Positions 33,747-46,082 of a DNA stretch of 64,000 bases are shown here, one piece after another; within the stretch, counting starts at the first letter, position 1; each line of letters starts with the position of its first letter. The position numbers and the translations under genes were made by a program. Source of the stretch: Brasenia schreberi (Eukaryota > Streptophyta > Magnoliopsida > Nymphaeales > Cabombaceae); assembly GCA_036023115.1 (NCBI GenBank), contig JAYKKT010000079.1, positions 11,337,501 to 11,401,500 of the forward strand, read 5' to 3'. A model generated the notes under the pieces. It was not told the origin of the DNA and searched no databases. It was given only the letters and a program-made list of their open reading frames with translations.

Positions 33747-34270
33747 GTGAAGGTCTTTCTTTTTTGCTCTAAAATGTTCTATAAGACGTCTTAAAAGGTG
33801 AATCGCTTCAATAGTAGATCTGCCTTACATAAATCCAAATTGGTTCTCTGTTGTACTTGATACTTGTCTTAACCTACGTTCGATAATTCTTTTCCATAAT
33901 TTCATAGTATGACTCATTAACTTGATACCTCCATAATTCGCACAATTTTGAATGTCTTCCTTGTTCTTATATATGGGTATAAGTGTACTTGCTCTCCATT
34001 CCTCGGGCATCTTTTGGTTTTTCCATATTTCATTAAATAGTCTTGTAAGCCAAGTGATTCCTATTTCTCCTAGTATTTTCTAAACTTCTATAGGAATATT
34101 ATCCGGTCCTACCGATTTACCACCCTTTATATGTTTAGAGCCTCTTTGACTTCATTCTTTTGAATACGTTGGTAGAAATTATGGTTTATATACTTTTCTG
34201 ATTTGGCTAACTCTCCTAAGCTAATACTAACATCTTTATTTTCATTAAGAAGATTATAAAAATAGTTTTT

Positions 34271-34876
34271 CTATCTATTTCTTATATCATCATTTGCCAC
34301 TAGATTTTTTTCATCCTCGTCTTTGATGCATTTAACATAATTAAGATCTTTAGTTTTCTTATCTCTAGCCCTAGCTATCCTAAAAATATATCTTTCACCC
34401 TCTTTTGAATTGAGTTTTTTATATAAGTCCTTCCAAATTTTAGCTTTTGCTTCACTCACGGCCTTTTTCGCTTCCTTCTTTGCTTTCTTATAAGCCTCTA
34501 AAATTTCACTGGTTTTCTTAGCATAATGTAATTTGTAACATGCCCTCTTTGCCTTGATTTTATTTTGTACTACTTCACTCCACCACCAAGCTTCTTTTTG
34601 TGCAGGTACACCTCCCTTAGATACCCCTAACATCTTTCGCCACTTTCCTAATATGTATAGCCATATTGTTCCACATATCATAGAGTGTACCAACATAATT
34701 CCAAACATCTCCTTGAAGTATTTTCTCTTTAAATATATCTTCTTTCTCGCTTTTGAGATTCCACCATTTAGTCCGAATAGCTCGATGCACTCTTTTCGCT
34801 GGTCCATGTCATATGAATCTAAAGCATAGTAATAATGTTGCCTTTCACTATCCATTGGGAGAATTCTGTTATCCAA
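34271..34876 (-). pseudogene. RTE LINE linker between endonuclease and RT
   Basis: 201-codon open frame. Start 'ILPMDSERQHYYYALDSYDM' resembles the end of the RTE endonuclease (usual ...VIPGE.LTTQHR...). Then come 'AQKEAWWWSEVVQNKIKAKR' and a run of lysine/alanine-rich residues ('YKKAKKEAKKAVSEAKAK') and 'KLNSKEGERYIFRIARARDK', all landmarks of the RTE linker before RT. It is the longest open LINE piece here; RT fingers continue in broken form at 34,270-33,747. Confidence 0.8.
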
Positions 34877-35704
34877 GAAACATTAATGTGATATTGCCTT
34901 TAACCATCCCAGAGGTTCATATGTGTGCATGCATGACATGTAGTTGGTAAATATGGATGAAGAGATAAAAAGAGCATTATCCATACAAGAGAAACATACT
35001 AATAGAAAAGAGTAACCATTGTACCTCTTGTGCGTCTTTGGAGGCTGCTTCTCAGACTTCACAGAAGAGGGGTCAGCATGGATAGCTGCATGCACCTTCT
35101 TATACAATCCTTCAATGTCATCAGGCTCAATTCCTCTCTTAATATACTCACTAAAATGCACCTGATACTTTTCAGGTTCATCTTCCATCAAAGTCTGCAA
35201 GCAACCATATTTCTTAGATTCAAAATTTGGAAAGTTATAGGAACGCACATACTGATAAAAAATGACCAAGTACCTTCATATAAGCAGCCACATGGCCACA
35301 AAAAATGTACTTCCGATGGACTTCAGCATCAAGATTCAAGACGCTTCTACTCTTTGCTGAATCCAGCAAACCTCTTGTCACTGTGGGGAATGTAAGTCCA
35401 CCATCAAGAGCCCCCTGTATTTTCCAAATACAGTCTAGTAAAGAAGGTTGAAGTAATAATTGAAATAAAATCTTGTGCATGGACCAATAATATCAATCAT
35501 TTATTTTACAACTTTCATGCTAAGAATATTTCAAGTAAGACTATGAGTCATAGACAAACATAGAGTAAACCACTTCTAGTCCATAGGTTATGCTCAGCTT
35601 TCATGCTTCTTTTCTCTTCTCCAAGGAAATCTAGGCTCAAAGCTTATTATAGACAACCTGTCAAAATGATTCACTTCACAGCTAAGTCACACAGACAGTC
35701 CTAA

Positions 35705-36345
35705 GGGGTGGAGTGTCGACCTCGACATGGATGCGACACCGACACCGTGTTGGTGCGGTATGGCAAAAAATTTTTTTTTTTGTAACTTATGGTTCTGCAG
35801 TCTATGGTGTATTTATCCTGCAGAACCCGATCAAAGAGGGAGTAATCAGTGAAGACGATGAAACCGAAGACTCTTAGTCTACTTGTGACCTTATCTCCCA
35901 TGATGACCACCTGAGTTACCTCACCATAGTTTCCAAAATGCTCCTTCAGCTTGTCTTCCATCATCTCCCATGAAACTCCGCCAATGAACATAGAAAAATA
36001 TCTCAACGCGGACCTTCTTCACTTCCTTTTGTGTGGATATTCCACGCTTCAAAATCTGGTATCGATTTTGAAGTTCGGGTCCTTTTGGATAAATGGGTTC
36101 GAATAGTGAAGATTGATTTGTGTATTATGATAAAATTAGTAGTTGTTTACCATTTATGTGTTTTGCTTTAATATAAAGTTGTGTACTTGTTATTGTCATA
36201 TACTTATGTTAATTGATGTCTCACTTGTTCTAGCTTGAATATTATATATAATATTATATATTATATATCCTAGCCGTGTCGCTGCACCCAAAATTTTTGA
36301 AATTTACCGTATCCCGCACCCGCACCCGTGTGACATAGCTTTATA
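35705..36345. mobile_element. small DNA transposon carrying an RRM gene fragment (candidate Pack-type element)
   Basis: The ends resemble inverted repeats: left GATGCGACACCGACACCGTG...GGTGCGGTATGGCAAAAAATTTT; right, complemented, TATGTCACACGGGTGCGGGTGCGGGATACGG...AAAAATTTT. The similarity is imperfect and no target duplication was fixed. Between them on the minus strand is an RRM-coding fragment with flanking non-coding text. It sits inside the RPL5 intron. Confidence 0.45.
35785..36006 (-). pseudogene. RNA-recognition-motif fragment (hnRNP/Musashi-like)
   Basis: The open frame begins at 36,006 and encodes one nearly complete RRM. RNP2 is 'MFIGGV'; then come 'SWEMMEDKLKEHFGNYGEV' and 'VVIMGDKVTSRLR'; RNP1 is 'RVFGFIVF' (the usual RGFGF glycine is Val); the end is 'DKYTIDCRT'. 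This matches the first RRM of plant hnRNP A/B-like RNA-binding proteins, which bind single-stranded RNA. There is no intact start context (an upstream stop lies at about 36,020). The C-terminus runs into the transposon end, so only a fragment was captured. Confidence 0.75.
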
Positions 36346-36499
36346 GAGTATTGGTGCAAGAAGAAAAGGACAAATACCAAGTGACATGGTGGCACAAAGG
36401 CATCACAAAAATGTATGGTAGCCACTAAAAAGCAAAAATATGATCAAACTATCGAACATAAGAATTCACAAGCAGCAAGTTAATTGCATGTGGATTTAA

Positions 36500-37710
36500 G
36501 TGTTATCAGTATCGCACCGTATCGTATGTATTGTATCGTGGGTCACTACGATACGATACACCTAAGAGTATCGTAAAACAGAACTTATCGCTCTGTATCG
36601 TAAGATACGCCAAAAAAAAAAATCAATTTTTTTTTCAATTTTTTTTTGTAGGTTTCTGGCCTCTCTTCACTTCTCTCAAAGGCATCCTTTGATATTCTTA
36701 TTTGGGATTGCAAGTTGTGTATGTAACATGTAAATTCGGGTTTATAGTTTCATTTATTGAATAAGAATAATTTATGAACAAATAAAAATTATGACAAAAT
36801 CATTTCTCTTTTTGTTGCCAACTTTTAGGTATATTTCTGCTACCCGTTTTTAATTTCATGAAATCGCAAACAATGAAGAACAATTTGGTTGTCTCGGTTC
36901 ATTGAGTGGGCATTTCACAACTTCACTATTTTAGGGTTCACCTTCCATGACTTCCATTGAGTTGAACATGATCAACGTGTGTGAGGCTTAACTCAGTCTA
37001 TGAAGTGAGAAATGGAGCTCATGCATTAGTTAAAAAGCTAGTCTCCAGTAAGAGAAAAAGGAGATATCATCAAGTAACAATATCACATTACTGAGGTGTC
37101 ATAGACTCAATAATCAAAGAAATGAAGCTCATCGTTTTGCTCATATATGAAAATTAGCAAATATGACAACTACATGTACAAAGATAGCAGTTTGTTAATT
37201 TTGATATATTAGATGAGTGGATTATGAAAGATAACGAAGAAAATGCATTCCTAACCAAAGAAGGCATTGCATGGATTAATTTCAAAGGAGTGCAACAACA
37301 TCACGAAGGAGATGAAGATTTTGATTTTGAAGCAGAAGGTGATGAGAAACTTTGAATCTTCATCAAAGAGAAGATGAAGATTATTTAGTTAATGATCTTG
37401 ATACAAATTTACAATATGTAAAATGTAAATGTATTTCATTTTTTGCTTCAAAATATGTAAATTTGGATGCAATTATTCAATGTTGAATGCTCAATATGTA
37501 CTAAACTTTGCATTATATGAATTCAAAGCAATTACCAGGTTTTTCCTAATTTTTTCTGATTTTTTTCATATTTTTACTAATTTTTTCTGATTTTTTAAAT
37601 ATTTTTTATTTTTTAATATTAAAGTACGATACGATACGATACGCTATGCTACGATATGCCCGTATCGTGGAGCCCAACGATACGCGATACGATACGCATA
37701 AGACAACACT
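36500..37710 (+). mobile_element. DNA transposon with CGTATCG-rich inverted repeats (hAT-like)
   Basis: Left end GTGTTATCAGTATCGCACCG; right end, complemented, AGTGTTGTCTTATGCGTATC. Both ends continue for about 60-90 bp as iterated CGTATCGTAT text. Flanks GGATTTAA (36,492-36,499) and TGATTTAA (37,711-37,718) form an 8-bp duplication with one change. AGTGTTRTC ends and 8-bp duplications are usual for plant hAT elements. The interior is AT-rich with a short acidic coding remnant. It lies in the RPL5 intron. Confidence 0.65.
37185..37360 (+). pseudogene. acidic C-terminal remnant, possibly of a hAT transposase
   Basis: Translates as 'DILDEWIMKDNEENAFLTKE', then 'GIAWINFKG' and a Glu/Asp-rich tail ending in a stop. 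Some plant hAT transposases end in an acidic stretch of this kind after the dimerisation domain. No hAT dimerisation motif could be recognised upstream, so the link is weak. Confidence 0.3.
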
Positions 37711-37824
37711 TGATTTAATACTTTAAGAACTATAAGTATGGGGAGAACATATCAAACAGAGGACAAAAGTAGTGACGTGCAGCGTTTAAGTAGTGCATTA
37801 TAGGCAAAAACACAACCACAAATA

Positions 37825-38479
<655 letters not shown>

Positions 38480-39189
38480 AAAAACTTTTGTGTGGTCTTC
38501 GTCTTCCCTTTAACATTTTCACCATCTAGTGTCAATTTTCCCCATCTTATTCAAGTAACAATGTATCACTTTCCTTAAATTCCTCTCGGCTGTTTGAGGA
38601 TGTAAAGGAGATAGTTAGGGAGGTCACAAAACCCTATACTAGTGGTCATATACATATAAAAACAACGAAAACCATCAACTCCATCGATTTTGATGATCGT
38701 ACCAGCAAATGCAAAATTCTCATCTAAAGGCAATCGAACGGGAGATTCTGGAGAGTAGGAAGCAAAGAAATGAGATAAAGGAAAGATTCTAGGGGGATTA
38801 ACGTTACCATTTTTTCTTGATGAAAGGGATCTGGGAGCGAGGGGACGTCTCCCTTCCTCCCCTCCTTCGCTCTTCAGCACAGCAAGGGACTCTACTCCTA
38901 AGCCCCTGGTGGCCCCTTCTCTCTTCACTCGAGAAAAGGATGGCATCAAAAGAAACCCCAATACCACTAAGGGCATTTACGTCATATGTCTGTCAATCGC
39001 AAGCCGGTTACGGTTCCATGTTTTTAAGCCGGAACCGACCGGCCTCCCTCCGAACCCGGTTCCGAAACCGAGCCAGGTGCGGTTTCAAGCTAGTCCTGCT
39101 TCCGGTTTCATTTGAAAAGGTAGAAAAGTAAAAGCATGATTTTAAAACTCGAAAGTTGACTTGAAAACTGTTAGTTTTGTATCAACGGT
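38480..39189. other. unassigned; CCGGTTCC-rich segment
   Basis: 38,575-38,976 (-) is open for 133 codons with no family I know. 38,990-39,110 is rich in CCGGTTCCG/GGAACCGG motifs, a composition typical of some plant DNA-transposon ends, but no partner end was found. Copia coding sequence starts at about 39,220. Confidence 0.4.
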
Positions 39190-39219
39190 TTGGACTTTGG
39201 TTTCATTTTCATTTTTAGG

Positions 39220-40038
39220 TATGTGAAAATAAAAAAGTTTAAAGCGAGGTTGGTTGGAAAGAGTTTTTCGCAAAAAGAAGAGATAGATTATGTTCGGACA
39301 TATTCTACAGTTACAAAATTTACATCCATAAGGATAATCCTAGCAATATCTGTATATTATAATTTGAACTTACATCAGTTAGATGTAAAGACAACTTTTC
39401 TAAATGAAGATTTAGGTGAAATCATATACATGTAGTAACCCAAAAGATTTATAGTTGAAGGCTAAGAAGATAAAGTATATAGGTTGAGAAAATCCCTATA
39501 TGACCTAAAACCGTCACCTCGCTAATGGTATTTGACTTTTCAAAATGCCATTATAGAACTTGGGTTTGTGGCTAATGAACTTGATCACTGTGTATATGTC
39601 TGAAATAGTGGAAGCCACTTTGTCATCTTATCATTATATGTAGATGGCATATTGTTGACTAGGAATGATAATGAAATGATTGTCAAAACAAAGTCATGGT
39701 TAAACTCAAGGTTCGAAATAAAGGATATGGGAGAAGCATCCTATATCTTGGGTATAAAGAACTCTCGAGATAGAGAATCTAAACTCTTATACCTAAGTCA
39801 GGAGAGATATTTTGATTATATTTTCAAGAAGTTCAAAATGGGTGAATGTAAGTCTGTTGTTACATCAGTTGCAAAAGAGATTAAACTAAGTAAGGTTGAT
39901 TGTCTCGGTGAAGGAGATGATAAGCCTAACTTTTTTTATGCACAAGTTGTGGGTAGCTTGAAGTATGTTATGCTATGTATAAGACCTGATATCATCTTTG
40001 TTGTTGGTTTTTTGAGTAGATATCAAAGTAATCTTTGA
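39220..40038 (+). pseudogene. copia reverse transcriptase
   Basis: RVT_2 landmarks in order: 'KFKARLVGKSFSQKEEIDY', 'NLHQLDVKTTFLNEDLGE', 'KVYRLRKSLYDLKPSPR', the catalytic strand 'LYVDGILLTRND' (normally YVDDML, the second Asp is Gly), 'FEIKDMGEASYILGIK' and 'RPDIIFVVGFLSRYQSN'. In-frame stops at 39,434, near 39,525 and near 39,602, plus the catalytic change, make it inactive. The longest open piece is 39,652-40,038. Confidence 0.85.
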
Positions 40039-40039
40039 T

Positions 40040-40599
40040 GGCAGCATTGGATAGTTGTAAAAAGGATTTTAAGATATCTAAAAGGAACAAGAGACTTGAA
40101 ATTGTGTTTTCAAGCAGATGAACTGAAAGTGGTAGGATACTCAGATGCTGACTTTGTTGAGAGCAAAGATTATAACAAATCTACCTCGGGGTAAATATTG
40201 TTATTTGGAGGTTTTGTTGTTTTTTGGGCATGCAAGAAACAGGGTTGTGTAGCATTGCATACACAGAAAGTTGAGTATGTAACTTGCTGTATGGCTACAA
40301 CGAGTGTTGTCTGGATAAGTCGCTTCATACGTGAATTGAAGTTGGAAATAGCCGACGAGCCTATTGTCATTTACTGTGACAACAACGCAACAATTACTCT
40401 TATCAAGAGTGGAGCAGATAGCTCTAAAAGCAAGCATATAATGGTTAAATACCACTATATTCATGATATGGTTATGAAAAAGGAAATATCCTTCTCATAC
40501 ATGCCTACAAATGATATGTTGCCAGACCCCTTAACTAAAGGCATAACAGAGGAGCTTTTCTCAAAACATGTTGCAAACATGGGTTTGAGATATGTTTGA
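40040..40599 (+). pseudogene. copia RNase H
   Basis: Continues from RT: 'RILRYLKGTRDLKLCFQADE', 'VVGYSDADFVESKDY' (first catalytic Asp), a stop at 40,192, then an open 133-codon piece with 'VEYVTCCMATTSVVWISRFI', 'IYCDNNATITLIKS' (catalytic Asp), 'KHIMVKYHYIHD' and 'LPDPLTKGITEELFSKHV'. This is a full-length RNase H H-type fold apart from one stop. It degrades the RNA strand during cDNA synthesis. Confidence 0.85.
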
Positions 40600-40727
40600 T
40601 TGTTGTGTAGGTAAATAACCACACAACGGGTAGTAATTGAAATAACAATCATGAAATGACATTACTAGAAAAACCCCACAAAAGTGGGAGTAAAACCAGT
40701 ATATCAGTACACTTTGCTCAAATGGCT

Positions 40728-40737
40728 AAGTGGAAGA
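40728..40737 (+). other. polypurine tract of copia element
   Basis: AAGTGGAAGA directly before the LTR start TGTAAGGTTATGG, matching the AAGTGGGAGAT|TGTT pattern of plant copia elements. Confidence 0.6.
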
Positions 40738-41166
40738 TGTAAGGTTATGGCCATTCTTGGCAACCTAGTACAGAAACGGCTAGACTGAACATTCATGGTT
40801 ACGGAAAGAATGGTCATAACGGCCATAAAATCAAAACCTTTGGATCGTTACCAGATTGCACGATAGTTGTCCGGTTAAAGTGACTCTTAAAGAGGAAAGC
40901 CCAGTGAGACAAACCACGAAAGGCAGGAGCACGCACTGCTCTATAAATAAAGAGCATCGCACACAGTCAAATACACTAAAAACATTAGAAACCTTCTCAA
41001 GCAAAACCCACTGCGTGGAAACCTCAAACAAAAAACCACGTACCTTTGATCTTCCGCTGCAGGCATACTTGAAAAGCTTTACAAGCAAGAAACCGGAGGT
41101 TGACGGTAAAAAACTAGGAGGTCGACAGAAGCCGAAAGCCGGCAACAAGACAAAAGAATCGCCACA
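40738..41166 (+). repeat. 3' LTR of copia element
   Basis: 429 bp, TGTAAGG...CGCCACA. A TATA box (CTATAAATAA, 40,941-40,950) lies about midway. The right edge is the last CA before TTAG|TTTGGG of the alkenal reductase exon. Confidence 0.7.
40941..40950 (+). promoter_or_regulatory. putative TATA box in copia LTR
   Basis: CTCTATAAATAAAGAG, pointing toward the alkenal reductase exons 230 bp downstream. Confidence 0.5.
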
Positions 41167-41291
41167 TTAGTTTGGGTTTGATGGCGCCTTTAACTACAAA
41201 GAAGAGCCTGATCTTGACGTTGCTTTGAAAAGGTAACTCATAGTTACATGAACGTGTACGCATGTATGTATGTACATATGTATATGTGTGT

Positions 41292-41312
41292 GGGGGGGGG
41301 GGGGGGGGGGGG
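41292..41312. repeat. poly-G tract
   Basis: About 21 G in the intron of the alkenal reductase remnant, preceded by (TG/TA) alternation. Confidence 0.95.
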
Positions 41313-41600
41313 CGCTTGTACCGTGATTTTTGTTGATATGCTTGTTTGTTAAGCTCAGAAATAGGACAGGAAAATTAAGCAAAGTGTTACTATTACCTCT
41401 CTCTCTCTCGTCACGTATTAAGCTTAAAGCCGTGTAGAGTATTTGGTGTTGCCCAACTGTTCGTTTGCTTGGTCTTTTCTTCCTCTTGTTTGGGACCCTT
41501 GTGACAAATATTCAACGTAGGTTATGATATCTGTATATTGCAATCTCTCCCATGGTTTGTGGGTATACTGGTCAAGGGTACAACCGTACAGGGACATGGC

Positions 41601-41642
41601 TATATATATATATATATATATACTTATATATATATATATATA

Positions 41643-41679
<37 letters not shown>
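41601..41679. repeat. (TA)n microsatellite
   Basis: About 79 bp of TA broken twice by TACT, in the same intron. Confidence 0.95.
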
Positions 41680-41681
<2 letters not shown>

Positions 41682-42087
41682 AGAGAACTGAGTTTTTGAA
41701 TTTTGTTTAGGTAGAAGAACAAAGTTTTATGGCAGCAAATATACGTCTATATAGAAGTACCTTTCAGTTAGCATTTGTAGTTAAAAAGAAAGCTAAGTAG
41801 TTGATGCTGAGTAAGACATGGAGAAAGTACCAATGTTGGGCGACAGTATGTCTGTGCAGTGCAGCATCCTACTAGAAGTGTTCCATGTCGCATAGCCTAT
41901 GATTCTTCTGACTAGTTTCTTTTTTTTTTTTCTTTCTTTTATACACGGGTAATGCTTAACCAAAAATGTTTGCAAAGATGTTCTCAATGTTGTCTCAGTC
42001 GACGATCTTTGTGGCTTAACTAATGCAAGATTTTGATATGACAAGTAAAAACATAAATCATACTGACGTTTGCGACCATGACTGTAA

Positions 42088-42489
<402 letters not shown>

Positions 42490-42492
42490 TGA

Positions 42493-43099
42493 CGGTAAAG
42501 CCAGAAACAGAGGAACTGGAATTGTAAGATCGAATTACCATGTGAGAGTGATAAGAGGCAATGCAAATATGCCTTATAAAGATTTTCTTTTTCCAGAACC
42601 TTCTTGGAGACAGACTGCAAAAGTATCACGCTGATATCTGCAATGCCTAATTAGTTCCTCTTTTCCTAGCAAGGTGCAACTTATCTGCAAGTTATTTTTC
42701 ATGATCCAAACTGATTGAAATTCTAAATGTTGGAAGGAACATGGTGAGTTTGCACGACCAGTGATATTCACTTGGCTAGGTGGTTAACTCAGAAGTTGAA
42801 GATCATGAGTTTGATACGGGGTATGTGCATCTGGATTATGAAGAATTGTACCAAAAGAAGATGGGTGCTTTTTAAATGTAGATTTGATGGTTATATGGGG
42901 TTTATAAGTAGCATCCTTTGCGTGCTTCATAATAAGGAAAGAACCATCTGAAAGCATGCATGCTATATACTCCTATAACTGAAAAATGCATATCGCTGAG
43001 TCATAAAATGGCTACTTCAATTCATTCGTTTTTTCACTCTACAGGAGTCACCAAATTTGTTAGCCGAATTCTACGAAAGATAGAATAGTTATGCATCAC
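42493..43099 (+). other. 3' flank of alkenal reductase with a possible SINE
   Basis: Presumed 3' UTR and spacer. 42,770-42,900 has a tRNA-like Pol III pattern: A-box-like TTGGCTAGGTGG at 42,772-42,783 and B-box-like GAGTTTGATACGG about 35 bp later, followed by T/A-rich text. Weak support; no target duplication seen. Confidence 0.3.
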
Positions 43100-44361
43100 T
43101 GTAAACACCTTAAATAAAATTTCGAAAACAAATTGACTCCCAATTTCGAAAACCAGCTTGTTTTAAAACCTATGCCTTAAAATGAACTTTAAATCTTTAA
43201 AATAAAGATTTCAAAATTAAAGACGTTCAAATTAAAGCTGAAAGGATGAAGCCCAGAGGATAAAAGCAAATCAAAGACGGGAGCGAAGATCAAGACGACG
43301 GTTGATCAAAGCCCGCATCAAGCCAGGATTAAGTTCGTATAAAGCAAACCATGGATCAAGGAAGTGGGCCATATCGAGTCAAGGCACACCTTCATCAAAG
43401 ATCAAGCCAAGTAGGATCAAAGCCTAGACTTCATTCACCAACCTAGCCTAGTTAAATTTGACCAAAATTAGACTTGATTCACCTAGGCTAACCATGACTC
43501 ATGGCCTAGCTTTAACCAAGTGATCCTAACTAGATCAAATTGGACTCACCTTAGCCATATCCACCCTACATTCTTTGGCTAAATTATGATTGAAAACCCC
43601 TTTACCTAGCCTTGACCGAAACCATCTTAGTTAGCCTGTCTTTTTCATTGAGTACACCCATCCTAGCCTAGGCAATGGAACCAATCCCCTAAGTGGCTCG
43701 AGCCAAACCCTAACCAACCCACTTAGGGCTACATTGGTGGTCGAACCTTGAGCAAATGAGACCACAATACCACGTGAAGACCAAGTGCACGAAAATCAAA
43801 GCTTTGTGTATCGAGATACAAACATTTCTTTGGGTCTTTGTATTTTTATGACAGAACAGTTTCGAGTGTTTGAGTAGAGACACTTCACCGATTTAATTTT
43901 GGATCACCATAGCTTCCAAAAATAAGACAAAAATAGTTTTGGAAGCTCCATACAGGTGTCTGATCACTGTTAAATTTTCATGATTTTTGGAAATTTGAAA
44001 GATACTGAAGTAAAATCAGAAATCAAGCTCTAAACAGAACCAGTTTCTGTTTTTCAGAACTTGATGAAAACTTATCTTCCAAAACACTTGCTGCATGAGT
44101 TGGTTTACATTTTCTCGGGTTTCTTTTGAAGTGAATTTGAAATCTCATATACAAATCCTCAAAGCGCTTAGGCTGACCCTTGAGCATCGGTTCAAGAAGG
44201 CCTAAAGCGAAAAGATCTCGCTTAACCACAATCGCCAAAGTCATATTTAAAACTTTTGCTAGTTTTTGAAAACTAGCTGGCACGCTCGCGCAAACGAAGT
44301 AGATTTAGGAAGTTTACTTCAAGTCTCTACATAGGCTTGGAGTGAAATTTTCACATCTACA
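43100..44361 (+). repeat. 5' LTR of gypsy element 1
   Basis: 1262 bp, TGTAAACACC...ACATCTACA. It starts and ends like the LTRs of element 2 but lacks the 2 kb of C-rich and tandem-repeat sequence seen there. Confidence 0.8.
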
Positions 44362-44365
44362 AAAT

Positions 44366-44382
44366 TGGCACGCCCGACAGGA
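44366..44382 (+). other. primer-binding site of gypsy element 1
   Basis: TGGCACGCCCGACAGGA, starting 4 bp after the LTR. The same site is at 54,410 in element 2 (TGGCACGCCCGGTGGGA). I could not name the primer tRNA. Confidence 0.65.
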
Positions 44383-44489
44383 TTCTAGACTTTGAGGATT
44401 TCAAACTTAGGTGATTTTTCAAACTCCAAATCTTCAAAACTTTTGGTGTTAATACCTCTCTTGTGCATAGGTCTTCAAATTTTAATCAA

Positions 44490-45880
44490 AGCATGTCGAG
44501 TTCAAAGGGCTCTTATGAGGTCTCAAGCCGAGCTCTATGCTCATCAAGTCATATTTCCAAAAGGTTTTCAAAAACTTATTATAAAAACCAAGAAGACTTG
44601 CTTGTTTCCCTAAGAAGGGAGCTAAAGTTCATAGGAGAGAAAGTCGTCGCTTTAAGCCAAGAGGCCGAAGCGGTCAAATCATGCTCTTCTCATGGGAAAC
44701 AAACAAGGGCTCACAAGAAACCCTCGCATATGAGAAAGACCAAAGTGACCTCTAGATTAGAGGAGGAATAAGAGCTGGAGTCCTTCACGATTAAAGATAG
44801 AAAGGCCTTGCAACAATTGTTGAGAGGCCAAGCCAAAGAGAAAAGAGCATACGCATTAGGATTTTCTATCATCTGATTATCAAACCGATAGTGACGATGA
44901 CATACTGAATTTCCACCGGTATGATGGAAGTGGAGATCCTAGATCCCACCTTCAGCTCTTTTCTCGAAGGGCATAAAAAAGAAGAAGGACTCTTCAAAGT
45001 GGATTTATTGGTTCCCCCTCTCTCAAGGAAAATGCATATAAGTGGTTGGCTTCATACGACTTGAGCCAATTCACCAACTTTGAAGACTTGGCGAATTGCT
45101 TCATGCAAAGATTTTCCTATAATGTTGAAGTGACACCTAGTTTAAATACCTTGAGAGATACAAAACAAGCTCCTAACGAGGATGCACACACATTCATCGT
45201 TAGATGGAGGTCACTCTTGGGGCAAGTAAGGGAGCCCATATCTGAAGGATGTGTCGTAATGCTCATCCTTGAAAATTTCAAAAATGATTTAAAAGCTCTC
45301 CTCTCACTTCATGAAATTTCAAACTTTCAAAAACTTATAAAAAAAGCTTCGCTCTTCAAAGCAAACTTGAAAAAAGGAGTGTACGAGGATTTGTGGAAGG
45401 GGAGGAGCTTTCAAAAATCCCGTTTCAAAAAGCAAGGGGCATATGGGGAACATGTGTCTGATAGTGGGGCAAAACCCCTAAAAAGTTGCAAATATTCGAG
45501 TAGAGCTAAGCTCAGTCGGACCCTCACGAACCTCTGAGCAAAAGCATGCTAAGAAAAATAAAAAAAAGTATGAAAAGAGGGAATTCACCCAACTAAGATA
45601 ACCACTAACGGAAGTCCTAGACATTCTCCTAACCTAGGGTTTGATCTCTCTCCCGACAATTCTCAAAGGGGCACCTCCTAAGAGAAAGTTTTTGAATGAT
45701 TTTTGCAAGTATCATAGGCTCAAGGGTCATGATACAAACAAATGTTTTGTCCTCCTACACAAAATCGAGGACTTGATAGAGCAAGGAAGGCTCCACGTCT
45801 TAGAGGAACCGGAGCCCTCCCAAGGCGTTCTAAAGGAATCTTTCTCTAACCATGTAAGCACTAGCGAGAAAAGAAAATAG
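44490..45880 (+). pseudogene. gypsy gag (element 1)
   Basis: Starts 'MSSSKGSYEVSSRALCSSSH' with a charged region ('ALSQEAEA'), stop at about 44,770. The capsid-type retrotransposon gag domain is open at 45,046-45,537 with 'YDLSQFTNFEDLANCFMQRF', 'LNTLRDTKQ' and 'FIVRWRSLLGQVREPISEG'. A frameshift and stops follow, then 45,641-45,880 with the zinc-knuckle-like 'FCKYHRLKGHDTNKCFVLL'. About three breaks separate these parts. Gag packages the element RNA. Confidence 0.8.
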
Positions 45881-46082
45881 GTATGTCTTCTTCCACTCAA
45901 AACTCATTGGATGGAACATGCATTGCATACGGTACACACTATTTGCTACACACCACTTTTCATCGTAATAAAGAAAGCCAAGCAAGTAGTAATCCGGGAA
46001 GCGCTTAGAGTCCTGCCCCCGGCTAGAGCCCTTAGTAGAAATTTGTGGTGCTCCAAGGCATCCAATTAGAGTCAAGATAGGA

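Larger units (their letters stand above)
32676..34880 (-). mobile_element. RTE-type LINE, 5'-truncated (third copy)
   Basis: Minus-strand, 2.2 kb, the longest LINE copy in the window. The 3' end at the left shows the family tail (plus strand ACAACAACAACTAAGCC). Going leftward from 34,876 it has the end of the endonuclease region, a lysine-rich linker, RT, then the C-terminal 'RWFGHIERR' region near 32,900. Intact text at 33,640-33,680 gives the uninterrupted reference for the LINE split at 11,435/14,013. No target duplication was recognised. Confidence 0.85.
39190..41166 (+). mobile_element. Ty1/copia element, 3' half with LTR
   Basis: 5'-truncated plus-strand element: RT from about 39,220, RNase H to 40,599, polypurine-like tract, and a 429-bp LTR (40,738-41,166). 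No gag, protease, integrase or 5' LTR is present upstream. It has stops at 39,434, near 39,525 and at 40,192, but the RNase H end is open for 133 codons. The LTR end touches the 2-alkenal reductase exon. Confidence 0.85.

Noticed and set aside
38575..39131. Frames of 133 (-) and 104 (+) codons upstream of the copia RT
   Set aside because: Mutually overlapping, with no family resemblance or splice context. Left unassigned.
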